DNA of 64,000 bases, taken from the NCBI GenBank assembly GCA_022495995.1, contig JAFEMH010001459.1, positions 406,457-470,456 of the forward strand. Reading direction: 5' to 3'. How positions within the stretch are numbered: position 1 is the first letter of the stretch; each line of letters starts with the position of its first letter. A model generated the notes under the pieces. It was not told where the DNA came from. It searched no databases and saw only the letters and a program-made list of their open reading frames with translations. Made by a program: the position numbers and the translations under genes. Positions 21,422 through 36,400 of this stretch are shown in pieces. Origin of the DNA: Adenophora triphylla var. japonica (lineage: Eukaryota; Streptophyta; Magnoliopsida; Asterales; Campanulaceae).

Positions 21422-24400
21422 ATGAGGGAGGAAATGGCGGTGACAATGGCTCTATTGTTAATGGTAATGTGGCCGAGCTTCGTCAATGGAGACACGGATC
21501 CGTCTCACGGTCAGTTTTCAGCTCTTCAACATTCTATTCATTTTGCATTCCGATTTCTTATTTTAGTTTATTCCCTCGATTTCTCTGTTTTTGGTACACA
21601 AACCCTTGCGCCGACACTATCCAAAAATCTTGCCATAGTTGACAACTTCATTCCAGCTACTTCCGCCTCTTAATTTACTTCATAGCATTTTTAACAATAA
21701 GCTCCATTTTTGATGTGTTTGTGTGTGTGGTTGAAGCTGAAAAGATTGTAGCTCATCATTTGAACATATTGCTAGAAATAGAAGAGGATCAGCATATTTA
21801 TGGACATACATCATATGTTTCCAGTAATTTTTAGAAAGTGCTTTTTAAAGCTGATTAGGCTATCTGGCCGGACATTGACTGCTTTTGATCACGATGAGTT
21901 CGAGTTTCTTGGCAGAAAAGTTAATTTTGATTGAATGTTTTGACTAATTTGATGATCGGGATCAAACTAATCAAGGGAAGGTGACAAATATAGCGCTTGT
22001 ACGTGCGTGATACTGCTATTTAGTGGTTATTAGTTTGATAGATTATTACGTTAAGAGGATTCATGGGTGATTGGTGACCCGGAAATATCATACTGGGGTA
22101 ATAAAATTAAAAGGAACCACTGGACCTTGTATGGCGATGGCTAGTGCCTTGAATCTCTTGGCATAACCTAAAGTCACTGTCTCTTCATTTTCAATCCGAA
22201 AGAGCCTTATCAATTGCTTGAATCTTAAAATCTTAATCAACAATAGTGTTGGATATCATAATGTGCGTTATTCCCTTCCCTTCTTATACCACTCTCCTTC
22301 CTGTCAAGACTTAAAACTTGTTTCTCAGATGGATCCTTATTCTCTAGGGAAATCCTTGTTGATACTATTTTTATATGGTTGTGTTAGAAACAAGGTAGTA
22401 GAGAATATGACAAACCCAACATACACACACACAAGTATTTACGTGGTTCACCAACTTGGTTACATCCACAGGCAGAGGGAGAACAATATTATTAATATGG
22501 AGAATTATTAGTTACACACTCTAATTATGTGCACGAATTCTTGATCACAAGAATTCACAACTGTGCAACCCTAATCTAGAGAACCCGGATGAGAATGAAT
22601 TGAACTGCTACAGACAAGACTAGGAAATCTATGGAACCCAAAGAAATCATTAGCTTGAATCCTAAAATTATTGATAACCTATCACACTAGAATAATTCAT
22701 GCTATGGGTAAATGCGAGTATTTATACTCCCAAAACCCCAAGTCAAAAGGATTCCAAAACCTTGAGGAATTGCCAAAAAACCTTGTGCAAGAAGGAGTCC
22801 TCTCTTGTTTTTCCTCCTTGTTTCCAAAACAGCTCCAATTTTTCTCCTCTTCAAACTTGGACGTCAAAATCAACTTTGACTCGTATGTTGGACTCCGTCT
22901 TCCATTGAACCTCCAAAAATCAAAGACACCTAATCCTAACAGCCTGAACCAAGGTAAGTAGTTCAATCTTATCTTGTCCTGCAAGATGTATATATGTCTT
23001 AACTTTGGATCAGAAAAGGTCATATTACCTTTTTCTGTTGGCTGTTGATAAATAATGTTATGCGAAGGAAATCATCATATAGGAGTAGTTCTTGCATCAC
23101 TCTTTTTTCGTGCCAAGCTCTTTGTAAATGATGGGATTGATTATACTTAAAAAAAGATGTAGAAAGCACTACAAAGTTGAAACGACAATAACTTTCAGTG
23201 TATATGGATGTATCAGATTGTTCTGGAAAAATTAAAAGAAAGTCTTTGTGGATTTACATACATGTTATGTCACTGTTGAATGTAAAGAGTGTTCTTATCT
23301 TATTTCTAGATGGACAGAGAAGAAATGTCTTCCATGACTAAAATTGGATTCTTGAATTTATCAATAAATGATAGCTGGATTTCTAAGTACCCTGAATTGC
23401 TTGTACAATTATTATAGTAAATCTCGATTCCTCAAATATACGAATGCCCAAGCAAAGAGCATCATTGACTTTTTTCCTTTGCCTATTCTCTTCCACATTT
23501 GAATAAATGGGGGATGTGTCCACTTTAAAGAAAGGAAAACTTTTATGCTTTGTTTGATTTCATCTAAAGATTATGTGAAATACAAATTATAGGTTTGAAT
23601 TCACCATCTAGCCACTGTGACAGAATGTTATTTACATCCTGTCGCTGATTATTCCTCCCATTCTAGTGGGCAGCAATAAAGTTCATCTGATAGTCTTAGT
23701 ACATCTTTAATTTTTGCAACATTGGATTGACCTCCTGTGGGGTGGTTTAAAGATTCATTCTCTTTCTTGTATCAATAGATTATAAGCGGTAGATGATAAG
23801 CGGCCCCAGCACAACCCATATAAACTCGTAGGGATTGGTTGAGAATTTCTTTGTACATTCCTTTTCATCTCCGGGCATAACTAACTTGCTAATACTAGTA
23901 GTCTCTTATATTATCTTTGAGAGATTTATAGGTTCTCAGAACAGATTGAATACTTAGTGCCTGAATCCAAGTTGGACTGTTAAGGGAATCATCAATTTAG
24001 AAGTCTCTCATAGGATATTTACTTGTACCACTCATGGTGATTAAGATGTTGTGTATCTCGTGGTGCAACCTCTCCACAAATGATAACACACTGGTTTGCA
24101 TTACATTTGGGAGCTAATGATATATTAGATTCTAGCTCTGTAATTTTCTATATCTTTCACTGTTGTGAAATTGGTGCTCCCCCGTTGCAATCAACACAAA
24201 GAAAACAACACACCCACACGTACAAGAAAGAAACAATCACACACAAGAACACAAGAGTTGTTTACCCGGTTCATTCACCAACTCGTGAACTACGTCAGGG
24301 GCGATTGCCCGAGCGATATGTTATTAGTCTCTCTAATATGTTGCTCTGATATGTGTTCTAGGCCGAAATTATGCTTATATAGTTATACAAGGAACCACTA

Positions 24401-27400
24401 AATCTAATTTAAGAAGAGTTCTAATCAAAATAGGAAATCGAATAAAAAGCTAGTGCGAAGATCTGGGCGAAGCGCGGCCGCCTCAAGGCCGGCGCGGCCG
24501 CCCTCAACAGCCGGCTTATACACCTGCGTTGAACCTCCGGCCAGCGGTCGCCCTCCCACTTCACGAGCGCGGCCGCTCTCAACGGCGAGAAGATCTAGAC
24601 GAGTTTTTCCTCCTTCGATCTCACCACCTCCTCCGACTTAGGCTCCTCCTCTTCCTTGTAGTTTAGGATCCATTCCCAGCAAATCTCCCATAGGAGACTA
24701 AACCAACAAACATAAAATCACCCATTAACTCCCTTGCGAGTAAAGACCTTCGAACACGTTCCCCCTCTTCCATATTGGCTTGGCCACTACCGCGCCTCTC
24801 CTCGAGTACTCAAGGCGAGTTGAAACCAAGCGACGTTTCAACCTCTCTCAGTGTTAGATCGTTCTTGCCTCCCCAAATCGGCTTCTACCTTGATTTCTCC
24901 CATGAAGTCTAACTTCGCGCTTCTCCTCCCGGACCCACCTTCCGCAATGATACTTCCCCTTGAAACTCGGGACACACCTTGTTTCTTGCATCGATTGTTC
25001 TTGATGCGAGATCCGCTCTCTGTTAGGGCCACTTGGACATCCAGCCGCGTTGATCAACTTTGTGTCCTCCCAACATACTCGTTTCTTGATGTCTCCCCTT
25101 TTTACACCAACAGCCGGTTCTTAAGCCTCTTTTGCTCCCTTGGGAACGAAAAGCGACATTGTAGGTAAATCTGACGTCTTCCCTTAACCCCACGCAGCCA
25201 ACACCTTAGCCCCTTTTGTGACTTCCCAAGACCCGCGATAGAAAGAAACACCGTATCCTTCATTATCAAGTTGTCCACACAGAAATCACCCTCCTCCTCA
25301 ATCCGGAACATGCATCACGTCGTGTAGTTGTAAAAACGGCCCGTTAGGTGTCTTCGTCATTACGTCCCCCTTACCTTTGATCTTGATGGTTGACCATCAC
25401 CAAGATGGAGAACCCCAAAAATCTCCGATTTTGTATCGCTTCGTTGATTACTGCATCCCAGTAGCTGACAGAAGCTCGAATCAACACCCAAATCTTCACC
25501 CGATTGCTCCTCCTCTAGGATTAATACATCACCACCATCATCCACTACGTTAGCACCACCACCTTTTCCCGGACGGTCATAAGCGATGTGCTCAATTCAC
25601 CACAATCAGAGCAACTTGACCTTTTTCCCCTTAGGTCTCCCCCTATTTCTCTCCACCCTAAGTGCGGCCCATCTACGGACGATTCTCCCCTTTTCTCCTT
25701 CCTTCGCAACTCCTCTTGCGGGACGAGATCTCTAACCTCCGTATACACCAATGCTTTGTTTCGACGTACTAATCGTTGTGACGGTAACCTCCAACTATCG
25801 GGCGACGATTTTAGAAGAAAACAAGCTAGCACTTCATCGGAGAAAGTAATATCAACACTTTTCAATTGGTCCACCATACCTTTGAAATTGCCGATATGAC
25901 TTGCCGTACGCCCTCTCGACGTCTTCGTTCGCATGACCTCTTTATCAAATGCACCTTATTGATATTCGACGGCTTCTCATACATGTCCAGACAGCCGTTT
26001 GTAGCAACTCCACCGTTGTCTTGGCCTCCATGGCGTTCCGTGCAGCGTCGTCGGTTAGGGCGCTCCTTACCGCTCCTAACGCCCTTAGATCCAGCGTCTC
26101 CCAATCCCCGTGACATGTCTTCGGGCTTCGCCTTCGGGTCCGTGAAGATCCTTCTGATAAAGGTAGTCTTGATCCTTGTCTTCCCAAAGCGTGAAATTCA
26201 CACCATTGAATTTCTCGATTGAAGTTCTTCATCTTGATGCTTCACCCAAAAATCCCCAAGAACGCGATTCAAAATTAATCAACTAATGAAAGAATTTTGA
26301 ATCCACCAAACCAAAGCTACGATACCGAGTTGTTGTGAAATTGGTGCTCCCCGTGCAATCAACACAAAGAAAACAACACACCCACACGTACAAGAAAGAA
26401 ACAATCACACACGAGAACACAAGAGTTGTTTACCCTGGTTCATTCACCAACTCGTGAACTACGTCAGGGGCAATTGCCAAGCCAATATGTTATTAGTCTC
26501 TCTAATATGTTGCTACCATGTGTTCTAGGCCGACATTATGCTTATATAGTTATACAAGGAACCCTAAATCTAATTTAAGAAGAGTTCTAATCAAAATAGA
26601 AACCGAATAAAAAAGCTGGAAGATCCTGGGCGAAGCGCGGCCGCCCTCAAGGCCGGCGCGGCCGCCCTCAACGGCCAGCTTATACACCTCGTTGAACCTC
26701 CCGGCGCGGTCGCCCTCCACCACGAGCGCGGCCGCTCTCAACGACAGAAGATCCCGACGAGTTTTTCCTCCTTCGATCTCACCACCTCCTCCGACTTAGG
26801 CTCCTCCTCTTCCTTGTAGTTTAGGATCCATTCCCAACATTCACATCCTTGGAAACTAACATGTACACAAGCTCACATTTCACTTTTCATATGGTTTGTG
26901 TTAGCTGGAAAAATAGCCCAATGACGTGAAATATATTTTATCTTTTATCAGTGAGATTATGCAGTGGAAAGAATTGCCTAACAAAAAGATTAACATTTTC
27001 CCACTTAACAACTATGAACTTTAACCGCATTTACTGTGCATATGTTCCATAATCCCCCCAAATTTGTACTATTTGAAACTGAACTGATGTCTAGCTCATT
27101 TCAAATTTACTTTTTAAACCACTTGAATCAATCAGTCATCTAATGTCTTGTAATTCTTATTTCCAGCCGATGCTCTAAGGGTCATGTTTTCTAGTTTGAA
27201 TTCTCCACAACAGCTTACCAAGTGGACTTCAAATGGCGGTGACCCTTGTGGAGAGTCTTGGAAAGGCGTTACCTGCTCAAGCTCAAATGTCACAGAAATG
27301 TGATTTTATTGTTACCCATTTATTTCACATGCAGTAGATTACTTTGTTCTTCTTTCATTTTTAAATTTTTGTTTCTCTTTTCTTTTTATCAACAGACAGC

Positions 27401-30400
27401 TATCAGGTCTTGGGCTCTCTGGGTCAATGGGATACAAACTTCAGAATTTGGCATCTTTGACCATCTTGTAGGAGCATGACATTGTATAATGTACATTATT
27501 GCTTCTTTTTTTTTTCTCTTTACTGATCTTTATATGCTTGTTCTCTCTGTTTTTGCAGCGATATGAGCAACAATAATCTTGGAAACCAAATACCCTATAA
27601 CCTTCCTCCGAAGTTGGAACGGCTGTATGCTCTTACCTGAATATCATTTCTGTGCTTTTGTCTGTTTTATCATAAATTATACTAATTAATACCTTGTGCA
27701 AATGCAGAAACCTTGCTGGATGTGGATTCAGTGGCGGCGTCCCCTATTCCATATCACTCATGACTTCTCTGAAATATCTGTTAGTCATATTTTGCCTTTC
27801 CACCTTTACTATGTCAGGGTTGACCTAAACTGATAAATTAATTAATGTTCTTTTTGACGAGTAGAAATTTGGGTCGCAATCAACTTCAGGGCCAATTAAA
27901 TAACGTGTTTGCGCAGCTTTCGTCTCTCTCCACATTGTAAGATCCATTGCACATACTTGTCATTTTTCAGTATCTAGATTATTTGAAACCCAAGAAAGAG
28001 GCGAAGAGTTTATGGCACAAGTAGCTTTTTGTATATCTATATCCGTGTTAGTCTATCTATTTTTATATCCTGTTAACCCATTATAGATAATTAAATGCTA
28101 CTTCCCTAGACATGTAAGTGGACCCTTCTGCATTTTCTCTAGTAATTAATAAAATATAATGGTTTTATGATTGCAAAAAGGCCAAGTGTTAACAGTTCCC
28201 ATGCTTCAGGGATTTCTCTTCTAATGCTATGACGGGCAACCTTCCTGAGAGTTTCAGCTCGCTTACCAGTGTGAAGAATATGTAAGTGCATCAATTTGTA
28301 CGCTGATACTAATAGTCAACATTTCTTGTGGTTTCTTATGCACATTATATTATTATGCAGGTATTTGCAAAACAACCAATTTACAGGCAGTATTGACGTC
28401 CTTGCCAATCTTCCTCTTGATAATCTGTGAGCATTAGATCTTTAATCACGATTTTCTAAGGCAGTGGTGTATTTAATTTCCTTTGAAGAAACATATCATT
28501 TGGCCATTTACGTTCACGGTTATGATCTCAGGAATGTTGCAAACAACCATTTTACTGGCTGGATCCCGAATCAGTTGAAAAATATAAATCTGCAGTAAGC
28601 ATTACCCCACAGCTCTCATTTTCATGAAGTTGGGATTTCCTATCTTGTTCTGAACTTGAAATATTGATAATTGTGACAGGAGGGACGGTAACTCCTGGAA
28701 CTCAGGTGCTGCACCCCCACCTCCACCTGGTACACCAGCATCTGGTGCAAACCGCAACCACAAACCAAGTGGTGGTAACAGCCCGTCAGATGGTTCCAGT
28801 GGTGGAAAGAAGTCTGGTGTAGGGGGTGGTGCTGTAGCAGGAATTGTTATTTCAATTCTGGTTGTCGGTGGTGCAATTGTAGCATTCTTTTTAATGAAGC
28901 GAAGATCTAGAAGGTCATCCACAGATATTGAAAAGCTTGATGACCAGCCTTTTGCTCCCCTTGCTTCACAGCAAGCGCAAGGTAGTCCTTGTGTCCTTAA
29001 AAAAACTCCTCTCTCACTATTCTTTAAAAGAAAAACTTCGCTCTCACTACCATCTCTATGCAAGCTACTTCTGTAGTCTGTACCTTGATAAATCTCATAT
29101 GTTGTATGATTCTAAATTACTACAATCTCATTATTATGCAGATTTGAATATTTAAAAAAAACAGTTTTTATATATATATATATACTCCCTCCGTCCCATG
29201 TGAATGGGCACTAACTTTATGGGTGTGGAAATAAGGAAAAGTAGGAGAGAGAAATAGATGGAGGAGGTGTTTGTGAGTATGAAGAATTAAATAGGAGAGA
29301 GAATGAGTGGGAGGAATAGTTAGGTGAGAGAATGTTGCGAGTGTAAAAGTGAAGTAGGAGAGAGAATGAGTGGGTGGAATAGTGAATATTTGTTTCCATT
29401 TTGGGCAGTGTCCATTCACGTGAGACGTCCCAAAAAGGAAATAAGTGTCCATTCACGTGAGACGGAGGGAGTATTTTTTTATTTGCAGATTATGAGAAAC
29501 CAAAATTTGGTATGGAAAGAAGAGAGAATTTTAAAATTACTCAACTATATGGTAGATTTTCTTGAGAATCGATTGGCCTCACCCATACAAAATCCTTAGT
29601 TATTTTTTTTTCTACATAAGCTTAAATGAATTATGTTACTGTTTACATAGAGAAGTGATTGCACAAAATGGGTTTATGCTTGATAAAGAGAGAGATGAAG
29701 AACTAAATAAATAAATGGCATATACTAACCCATAGTCAGAGCCATTTGAACTATCAGCAACAAAATGGCTGATTTGGGTTGAATTGGATCTGTTGAAGAG
29801 CAAGTTTGGATTCAACATGATTTCAATTTTAAAGAGTCTATCCTCGATGCTGGGCAAAAGAGAGGATGACCAATCGGTGGATCATAGGTGCCGCCGGCGA
29901 ATCTGCTTTTTTTGTTTTGCTGGGAAAGGATAAGAGAGATGAAGATTGGAGATCGTAATGGACCGTAATTGAAGCGGCGAGAAGAGGGGATGACCGGGTA
30001 AGACTGATGGCGTATAGATTTGGCTAAATATATATGAGAAGAGAGAAAGGGTAGATACGGAATATTTAGAGAATAGTTACTGGATTTCTTGGTTTACGGT
30101 ATTTGGCCTAAAACATCAAATATAAAGAAACGGAGGGAATAGTATTTATCAAGGGTAAAAATGTGAACTTTTTATGCCTAAAAGGCACGACCCACTATGA
30201 ATGAGAGTGTTCACTAAAGGAATATATGTAAATTTTCTATGCCTAAAATGGAAAGTGTTGTAAGGGAACACTTTTTTTGGGGGGCATTCCATGGAAGGAA
30301 TAAGAGACTCTTATTATTATGGGATGGAGAGAGTACTATTTTATTAAAGATTAATTCCTTCATCGTAACTTCCCATTGAGATATACGGGATAGTGTAAGT

Positions 30401-33400
30401 TTGGATCTCGAAATGGCCAACTGAGGTTCATAATCCTCCAACTTTCGTTGAATGATCGACTTTTTTGCTCTCAAGATCATAACCCACCTGCAAGTATGCT
30501 ACAGTCTGCTGAACTTGGTTTTCCTGGTCAATATTGAGTAAGAGCTAGCGGGAATATATTAAATGAATCTTTAGCAGCGGAAGGAGTAATAATTAGGCCT
30601 GGTACCATGAGGCTATCAAAATCCTTGGAAATAATATTTTAGATGAGTTTAGGCAAAAGGAAAGATGGAGGTCAAGTGAAGCACAGCTAAAGCTATAAAA
30701 TATTAGATTCCAATGGAACTCTTGAAGATTGTTTGGATGTATGTATATTGTAGAATGTAGACGCTAACTGCATAAGATCAACATTGACAGCCACAATAGA
30801 GGTTGGGGAAGAACAAATACAATGATAGACTATTACAATTAAGAAACAAATAATGAGTATTTGAGGGTTAAGTGATGACCTTGCTCTGGATAGACCAACT
30901 GTTATTTCTACTTAGAGCTCCATAAAAGGAACAGAAAGACCAGATGAAGAATGTTGGCGTAAAGCGCCCAACATGATGAGAAATGTGTGCGATTTATATT
31001 TGCACCTGGTGCTATTTAGACAACACGTGAGGTACTGGATAATGTGGAATTTCTTGATGCTTATTTCCATACATCATGTAGAATCACTCATTTCACTTCC
31101 TCTATCTTGAACTTTTAGGAGTTAGAGAATTGGTGGCACGCTGGCACTTGTTCATTAAGTATAAGTTAGATAGTAGGTGCTTAATTCAAGTCAGACACAA
31201 GACTAGTAGAAATCCACATGGGATACTGGAGGGCAAGAGCTGAGGCAATGCATTGGGGCGTTCACGTGTACAAATAGCTATAGCAGATAGTTTAATTTAG
31301 TCTTTAATTGCTTATGTAGGTTCAATTTCATTTGTAACATTGTTCGATGATAGGTTGTTTTTAGCTTGAGTAATTCCTCAGTTTTTCTTGACATTTTATA
31401 GCAATTTGGGTACATTTTGTATTTATTGTAGTTAAAATTGCTATATTTTGTATTAGTGAGGAAACATTGTAATAGGAAGATTTATTATTGGTATTTCTAT
31501 TGTAATATGAGACATATTGGGTTTAATTTACAATAGAGGAGGTCAGAGAAAGTCAACAGCAAGTCAGCTGAAGGATCAAAGGGCCAAACTGAAATAATGT
31601 GAAGCTTCAAGGACCAAATTACAAAGTAGGAAAGTTTGGTGGTCAGAATGAAAGTATGGAAAGATGAAGGACCAAAGTGAAAGCAAAGAATTTGGAAATT
31701 GGAGTACTGTGCACGTGTGTGAATTGGAGGTGGCGTGTGTTGACCTAAGAAAAGACGTGGACATTGACCAAGGCAGTTGACCGACGCTGGAAACTTAATG
31801 GAGTTTAATTATCTTTTTCTCTTTCTTTTTATTATTTTTATTGGCTGGAGGAGTTTAATTGTGGAGGAAATTCCTTTTCCTTTTTCCTTTTTCTGGGAGG
31901 ATTTAGTTATTAGTTTTATTCTATGATGCTCGGACTCTTCGGTTTACCCTATCGGACCCTTGTCAACAAGACTAAAATAGGAGAGTCCGACACGGGTACG
32001 GCGGGGTAAACCAAAGAGTCCGAGCATCAGAGGTTTTATTAGACGGAGGATATAAATACTCCTTTCAACATCAGTTTTAGGGAGACTTTTATTATTATTT
32101 TTCCCTAGAGAGTTCATAGTTTTTATGGAGAACTAAATTTCTTGCTTTGGATTCGATTGTTGGAACCGTCTTGAATTCAATTGAGGTTAATTTCTTTTCA
32201 TCTATTTTATCCTATTCATATTTTCTTCTGTTTTAATTGATTGATTTGATTTCTAGGATTTTTCAATTTGGCCAATTGTTTAATCTTGGATCTTAATTCA
32301 TTGCTAGAATCCCCTAAGATTGTGTCAATTTAGGGTTTCACAAGTAGCAAATTTATGATTTATGCATGTGTCATGGTAAATTGTGAATAGGAAGAAAATA
32401 GACAAGTATCTAATTGAAATAATATTAGAACGTGTTCTCGATCTTAATCTCTTAAATCGGAATCAATCGATATTGTGAATCTAGACTGTGTCAGTTAGGT
32501 TTAGGTATTGATTAGGGTTATCAGTGAATGTGTCATTGCTATTAACTATTATTAAAGAAAGAGATAGAGATTGAAATAAATCTCGTGATCGAGTGAATAG
32601 GGTAAAAGTGAAAAGAATTAACCAATGATATTTGAATGATAGACGGGGAAAATAATTGATCCAAAGTGCTTGCCTTTAATTGTTTAAAACTTAGTTTTTT
32701 TTTTATTCCCTGTCTTAGGAATTAATTAAAATCAATCTTAAACCCCCAATCTTGTCAAGTGACAATTGTGCAAATAAATAACCGTTCTTCAGTGGATCGA
32801 CCCTGGACTTGTCCTAGCTGCAGTTTTGTAGCCGAGTCTTGTCTTGGTAATTAATTTGTAGGCGTGCGACTTTAGCCTGTCATTCGACTTTTCTAATCAA
32901 TCTGAAGATGTAAGAAGTTTTTCTGTGTAACTTCATTGAATTATTGATTCAGTGCCTGATTCATCTTTTTATTTTATGTGTGCGCGCGCAGAGATGAAGT
33001 CTGTCCAACCTTCTTCCACTGTCAGCTTAAAATCATTTGAAACTCCAGCCTCAATCAATCTTAAACCCCCACCTATGGAGCGAAACAAATCATTTGATGA
33101 AGTTGATTTCTCAACCAAGCCCATTGTCACCAAGAAAGTAAACACAGCTTCAATTAATGCTGTATCATATTCAATAGCAGACCTGCAAATAGCTACAGAT
33201 AGCTTTAATGTTGAAAATCTTATTGGTGAGGGATCTACTGGACGTGTTTATCGTGCTCAATTTCAAGATGGAAAGGTATACCATCAATTCTTGTGTCATG
33301 CATTTCAAGTTACTCACCCACATTTAAACCTTCATATTATGTCTCTTAGAGAACTCACTAAATGTGAATTGAGGGATTTCTGGTTGTCATATAAGTTTCC

Positions 33401-36400
33401 TCTTTTTTTCTCATTCGTGTGCTAGGGACCTATTTCAACCCTTAATATTTTATATGGGGGATTTTTGGCTGTAATATAATTTACCTTTTTTTTTCTCTTC
33501 ACATTAGTGTGCTCCTCTCTTAATTAACGAGTCTATACTGAGATTCATGTTAGCCTACCCAAATCATTTTGAGATTAAGGCTTTGGGGTTGTTGTTGTTG
33601 TAGTGTGCCAGGGGCCTATATCAACCCTTATTATTTTATTTGTTCTGTAGGTTCTCGCTGTGAAGAAGATAAATTCATCTGCCTTTCCCAGTCACTTGTC
33701 CGAGGATTTCTTGAACACAGTTTCAGATATATCAAGATTAAGTCATCCTAATATAACTGAGCTTGTAGGGTATTGCGCAGAGCATGGACAACACTTGCTA
33801 GCTTATGAGTTCCTTAAGAATGGTTCTCTGCATGACTTCTTGCATCTCTCAGATGAATACAGCAAGCCATTAACATGGAATACTCGTGTGAAGATTGCTC
33901 TAGGTGCAGCACGTGCATTAGAGTAAGTTTTTCCTTGTTGAATAGATCATGGCTTTGCAGTTGCTGCTATAAAGAATAGTTTGAATGCTATCTATTTGTC
34001 CTTTATTTTCTCAATTCTTTCCTCGAGTATTGATTGTGATATATATTCATTGGTGCATTCAAGTTGTCCTCTACGGGCATACTTGCTGTTTATTTTTTGT
34101 TGATGACATAGGATGGATGTTGCTTGAGCAAAACTAAAGTATAGTTTTTTTTTTATTCAAGTGGATAATCCGCCATCCTCGAGCACTAGATTTTATAAAC
34201 TAAGTGGCGCATCTATAGTGCTTCTTGGGGAAAATATAGAAATATGCCCATGCACTTAGGTCAATGATGCAGATCTACCCTTATACAAGTTAATTGGCAT
34301 ATATGCCCCTGTACTTAAGAAAAATGTGTGGATATTTGGACTCCGTCATTTTTTCGTTAATAACCTAACGAAATGGCTTACTAGACGTATTAGTTGGAAG
34401 TATAAGTAAGGAAGTCCGCTGATGTGGAACTACAAGGAGATAAATGTAAAACAATAAACTATGATCCTAAATAAGTAAATTGAAAATAATTTAATAGTTA
34501 CTTATTATAATCGGTCTGTTAGGATGCCTCAGCTGCATACATCACTGCACAGGGTGCTCTCCTTAATGACTCCACTTTCTTTCGTAGTATGGTACATCTA
34601 AGTCACCCTTAACTGCCACTCTACAGACCTTTATCAATGGATCGCCGGTCCCAACGTGGTTCTACCTTCCCCTTCTCCCCGTTCTACCGTCCAAAATGAA
34701 ATGTTGACCAGAGGGTTCGATTCCATTTTCATTTATTTGGCTTCGACATAGCAGCAAAGTTGTTTTCCCGAAAAAATAGAAACGATATGACTTATGATGG
34801 AAGTTATCATATAGATGTTGTATTCATGCTGGTTCGAAAGGCAATAATTTCGATATGCCTATTATGTATCTGCACCCCCTGGGATCGATAAACAGATCTT
34901 CTTTTATGCAATTATGAATGAGAGGTGGCTCGGGAATGAGGGAGGCCGCTCTGGATCAAGAATAAATTTATGTTAAATTTATTTTTAAAAATATGATAAT
35001 TAATTGTTTAATTAATAATTTTCAAATGTATTTTTCTTTTCTTTTTTTTGATACAAAATGTTTTGTTTTTTCAAGCAATAATTTTTTAAATGGTTAAAAA
35101 TATATGAAAAAAATATCTTAATTCTTCTTAATGCTAGATACATTCAATATTCTTTGAACTCTCACTGATTTTATTAAATGTTTTTTTTTAAGAATTTATT
35201 AAATGTTTAATTAATATTTTCTCCAAAAAAAGAGTAATTTATTTTTCTAACTTTTACTTCTTTTGCTTCGTCCTAACATCACGACCACCTCTGCACCTCT
35301 CCGACACCTTTTATTTTCTACAACCATCATTCTGCACAAAAAAATAAATAAATAAATAAAAAAAATTGCACACACAGCACCAGCCATCAACAACATCAAA
35401 AAGAAAAAGGAAAAAAAAAAGGAGCAATTCCCCAATTTCATGTGATTTTTGAACAAACAAACATCAATTAGACGAAGAAGAGAAATTTCCCAATTACTCA
35501 AATTTAGGTCTAGATCTAGATCGAGAGAGAAATAGAGAGTAGCGACGACAATGGAGGATTGAGGAACGATTGTCTTGAAGCAGAAAACACCATCTTCCTC
35601 TGCCACTGCTGTGGCTTCTTCAGGTCTTCAATTTTTGAGAGATCTTCATTTCAATGCTGGGTTTTGCATTTTAGGGTGAGGAGATAATGTTACAGAGGTG
35701 TGGATGTGGGAAGGGGAGCGTGGGAGGTTAGGAATTTTTTATTTAGGCCCTTTAGTTTAACATTATGCACTAATACCCTTCAAATGTCCATATCAGCAAA
35801 TAATTCCGCATAGTCAATTTTACATTCTAACGAAAATGCCTAGTCAGCTATTCCGTTAGAGTTTGGACGGAAACATGACAGAGTCCAAATATCCACACAT
35901 TTTTCTTAAGTACAATGGCGCATATATAGCAATTAACTTGTATAAGGGTAGATCTGCATCCTTGAATTAAGCACATTGAAATTTTCTATATTTTCCCGTG
36001 CTTCCTGGGTTACTACATCACTCGGTCATGCTACATTATTAGATGACTATTTCTTTTCAACAGCCAATAAGATTGAGTAGTATCTATGCCCTGGGCATCT
36101 CACTCACAGACATTCTTAATTTTATGCTTCGTGCATACCCATGACCTCTGATGCTTGGACTATTTGATTTACCCCGCCGTACCCGTGTCGGACGCTCCTA
36201 TTTTAGTCTTGTTGAAAAGGGTCCGGCAGGGTAAACCGAAGAGTACGAGCATCATAGCCCATGACATAATGCTTTCTTTCTTAATTCTTTTCAGGTATCT
36301 ACATGAAGTATGCTCGCCATCTGTTATCCATAAAAAATTTAAATCGACCAATATTTTGTTAGACGCAGAGCTCAATCCTCACCTTTCAGACTGTGGCTTA

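Larger units (their letters stand above)
24161..26839 (-). mobile_element. Complete gag-only copia-type LTR retrotransposon in SRF intron 1
   Basis: Two direct LTRs (24161-24681 and 26331-26839) flanked by the perfect 5-bp duplication TTCAC (24156-24160 and 26840-26844). In minus orientation the degenerate primer-binding site GGTATCGTAGC adjoins the right LTR (about 26312-26326) and a short purine run TGGGAGA adjoins the left one. The 1.65-kb interior holds gag and a piece of the protease/pre-integrase region but no integrase or reverse transcriptase, so it needs another element for movement. Confidence 0.88.

Noticed and set aside
24470..24590. GCGGCCGC blocks looking like cloning-vector NotI sites
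   Set aside because: They lie at equal positions in both LTRs of an element with target duplications, so they are genomic.
35247..35606. 119-codon minus-strand ORF as an independent gene
   Set aside because: Inside a non-autonomous Mutator-like element, low complexity, no domain recognised; kept only as a possible captured fragment.
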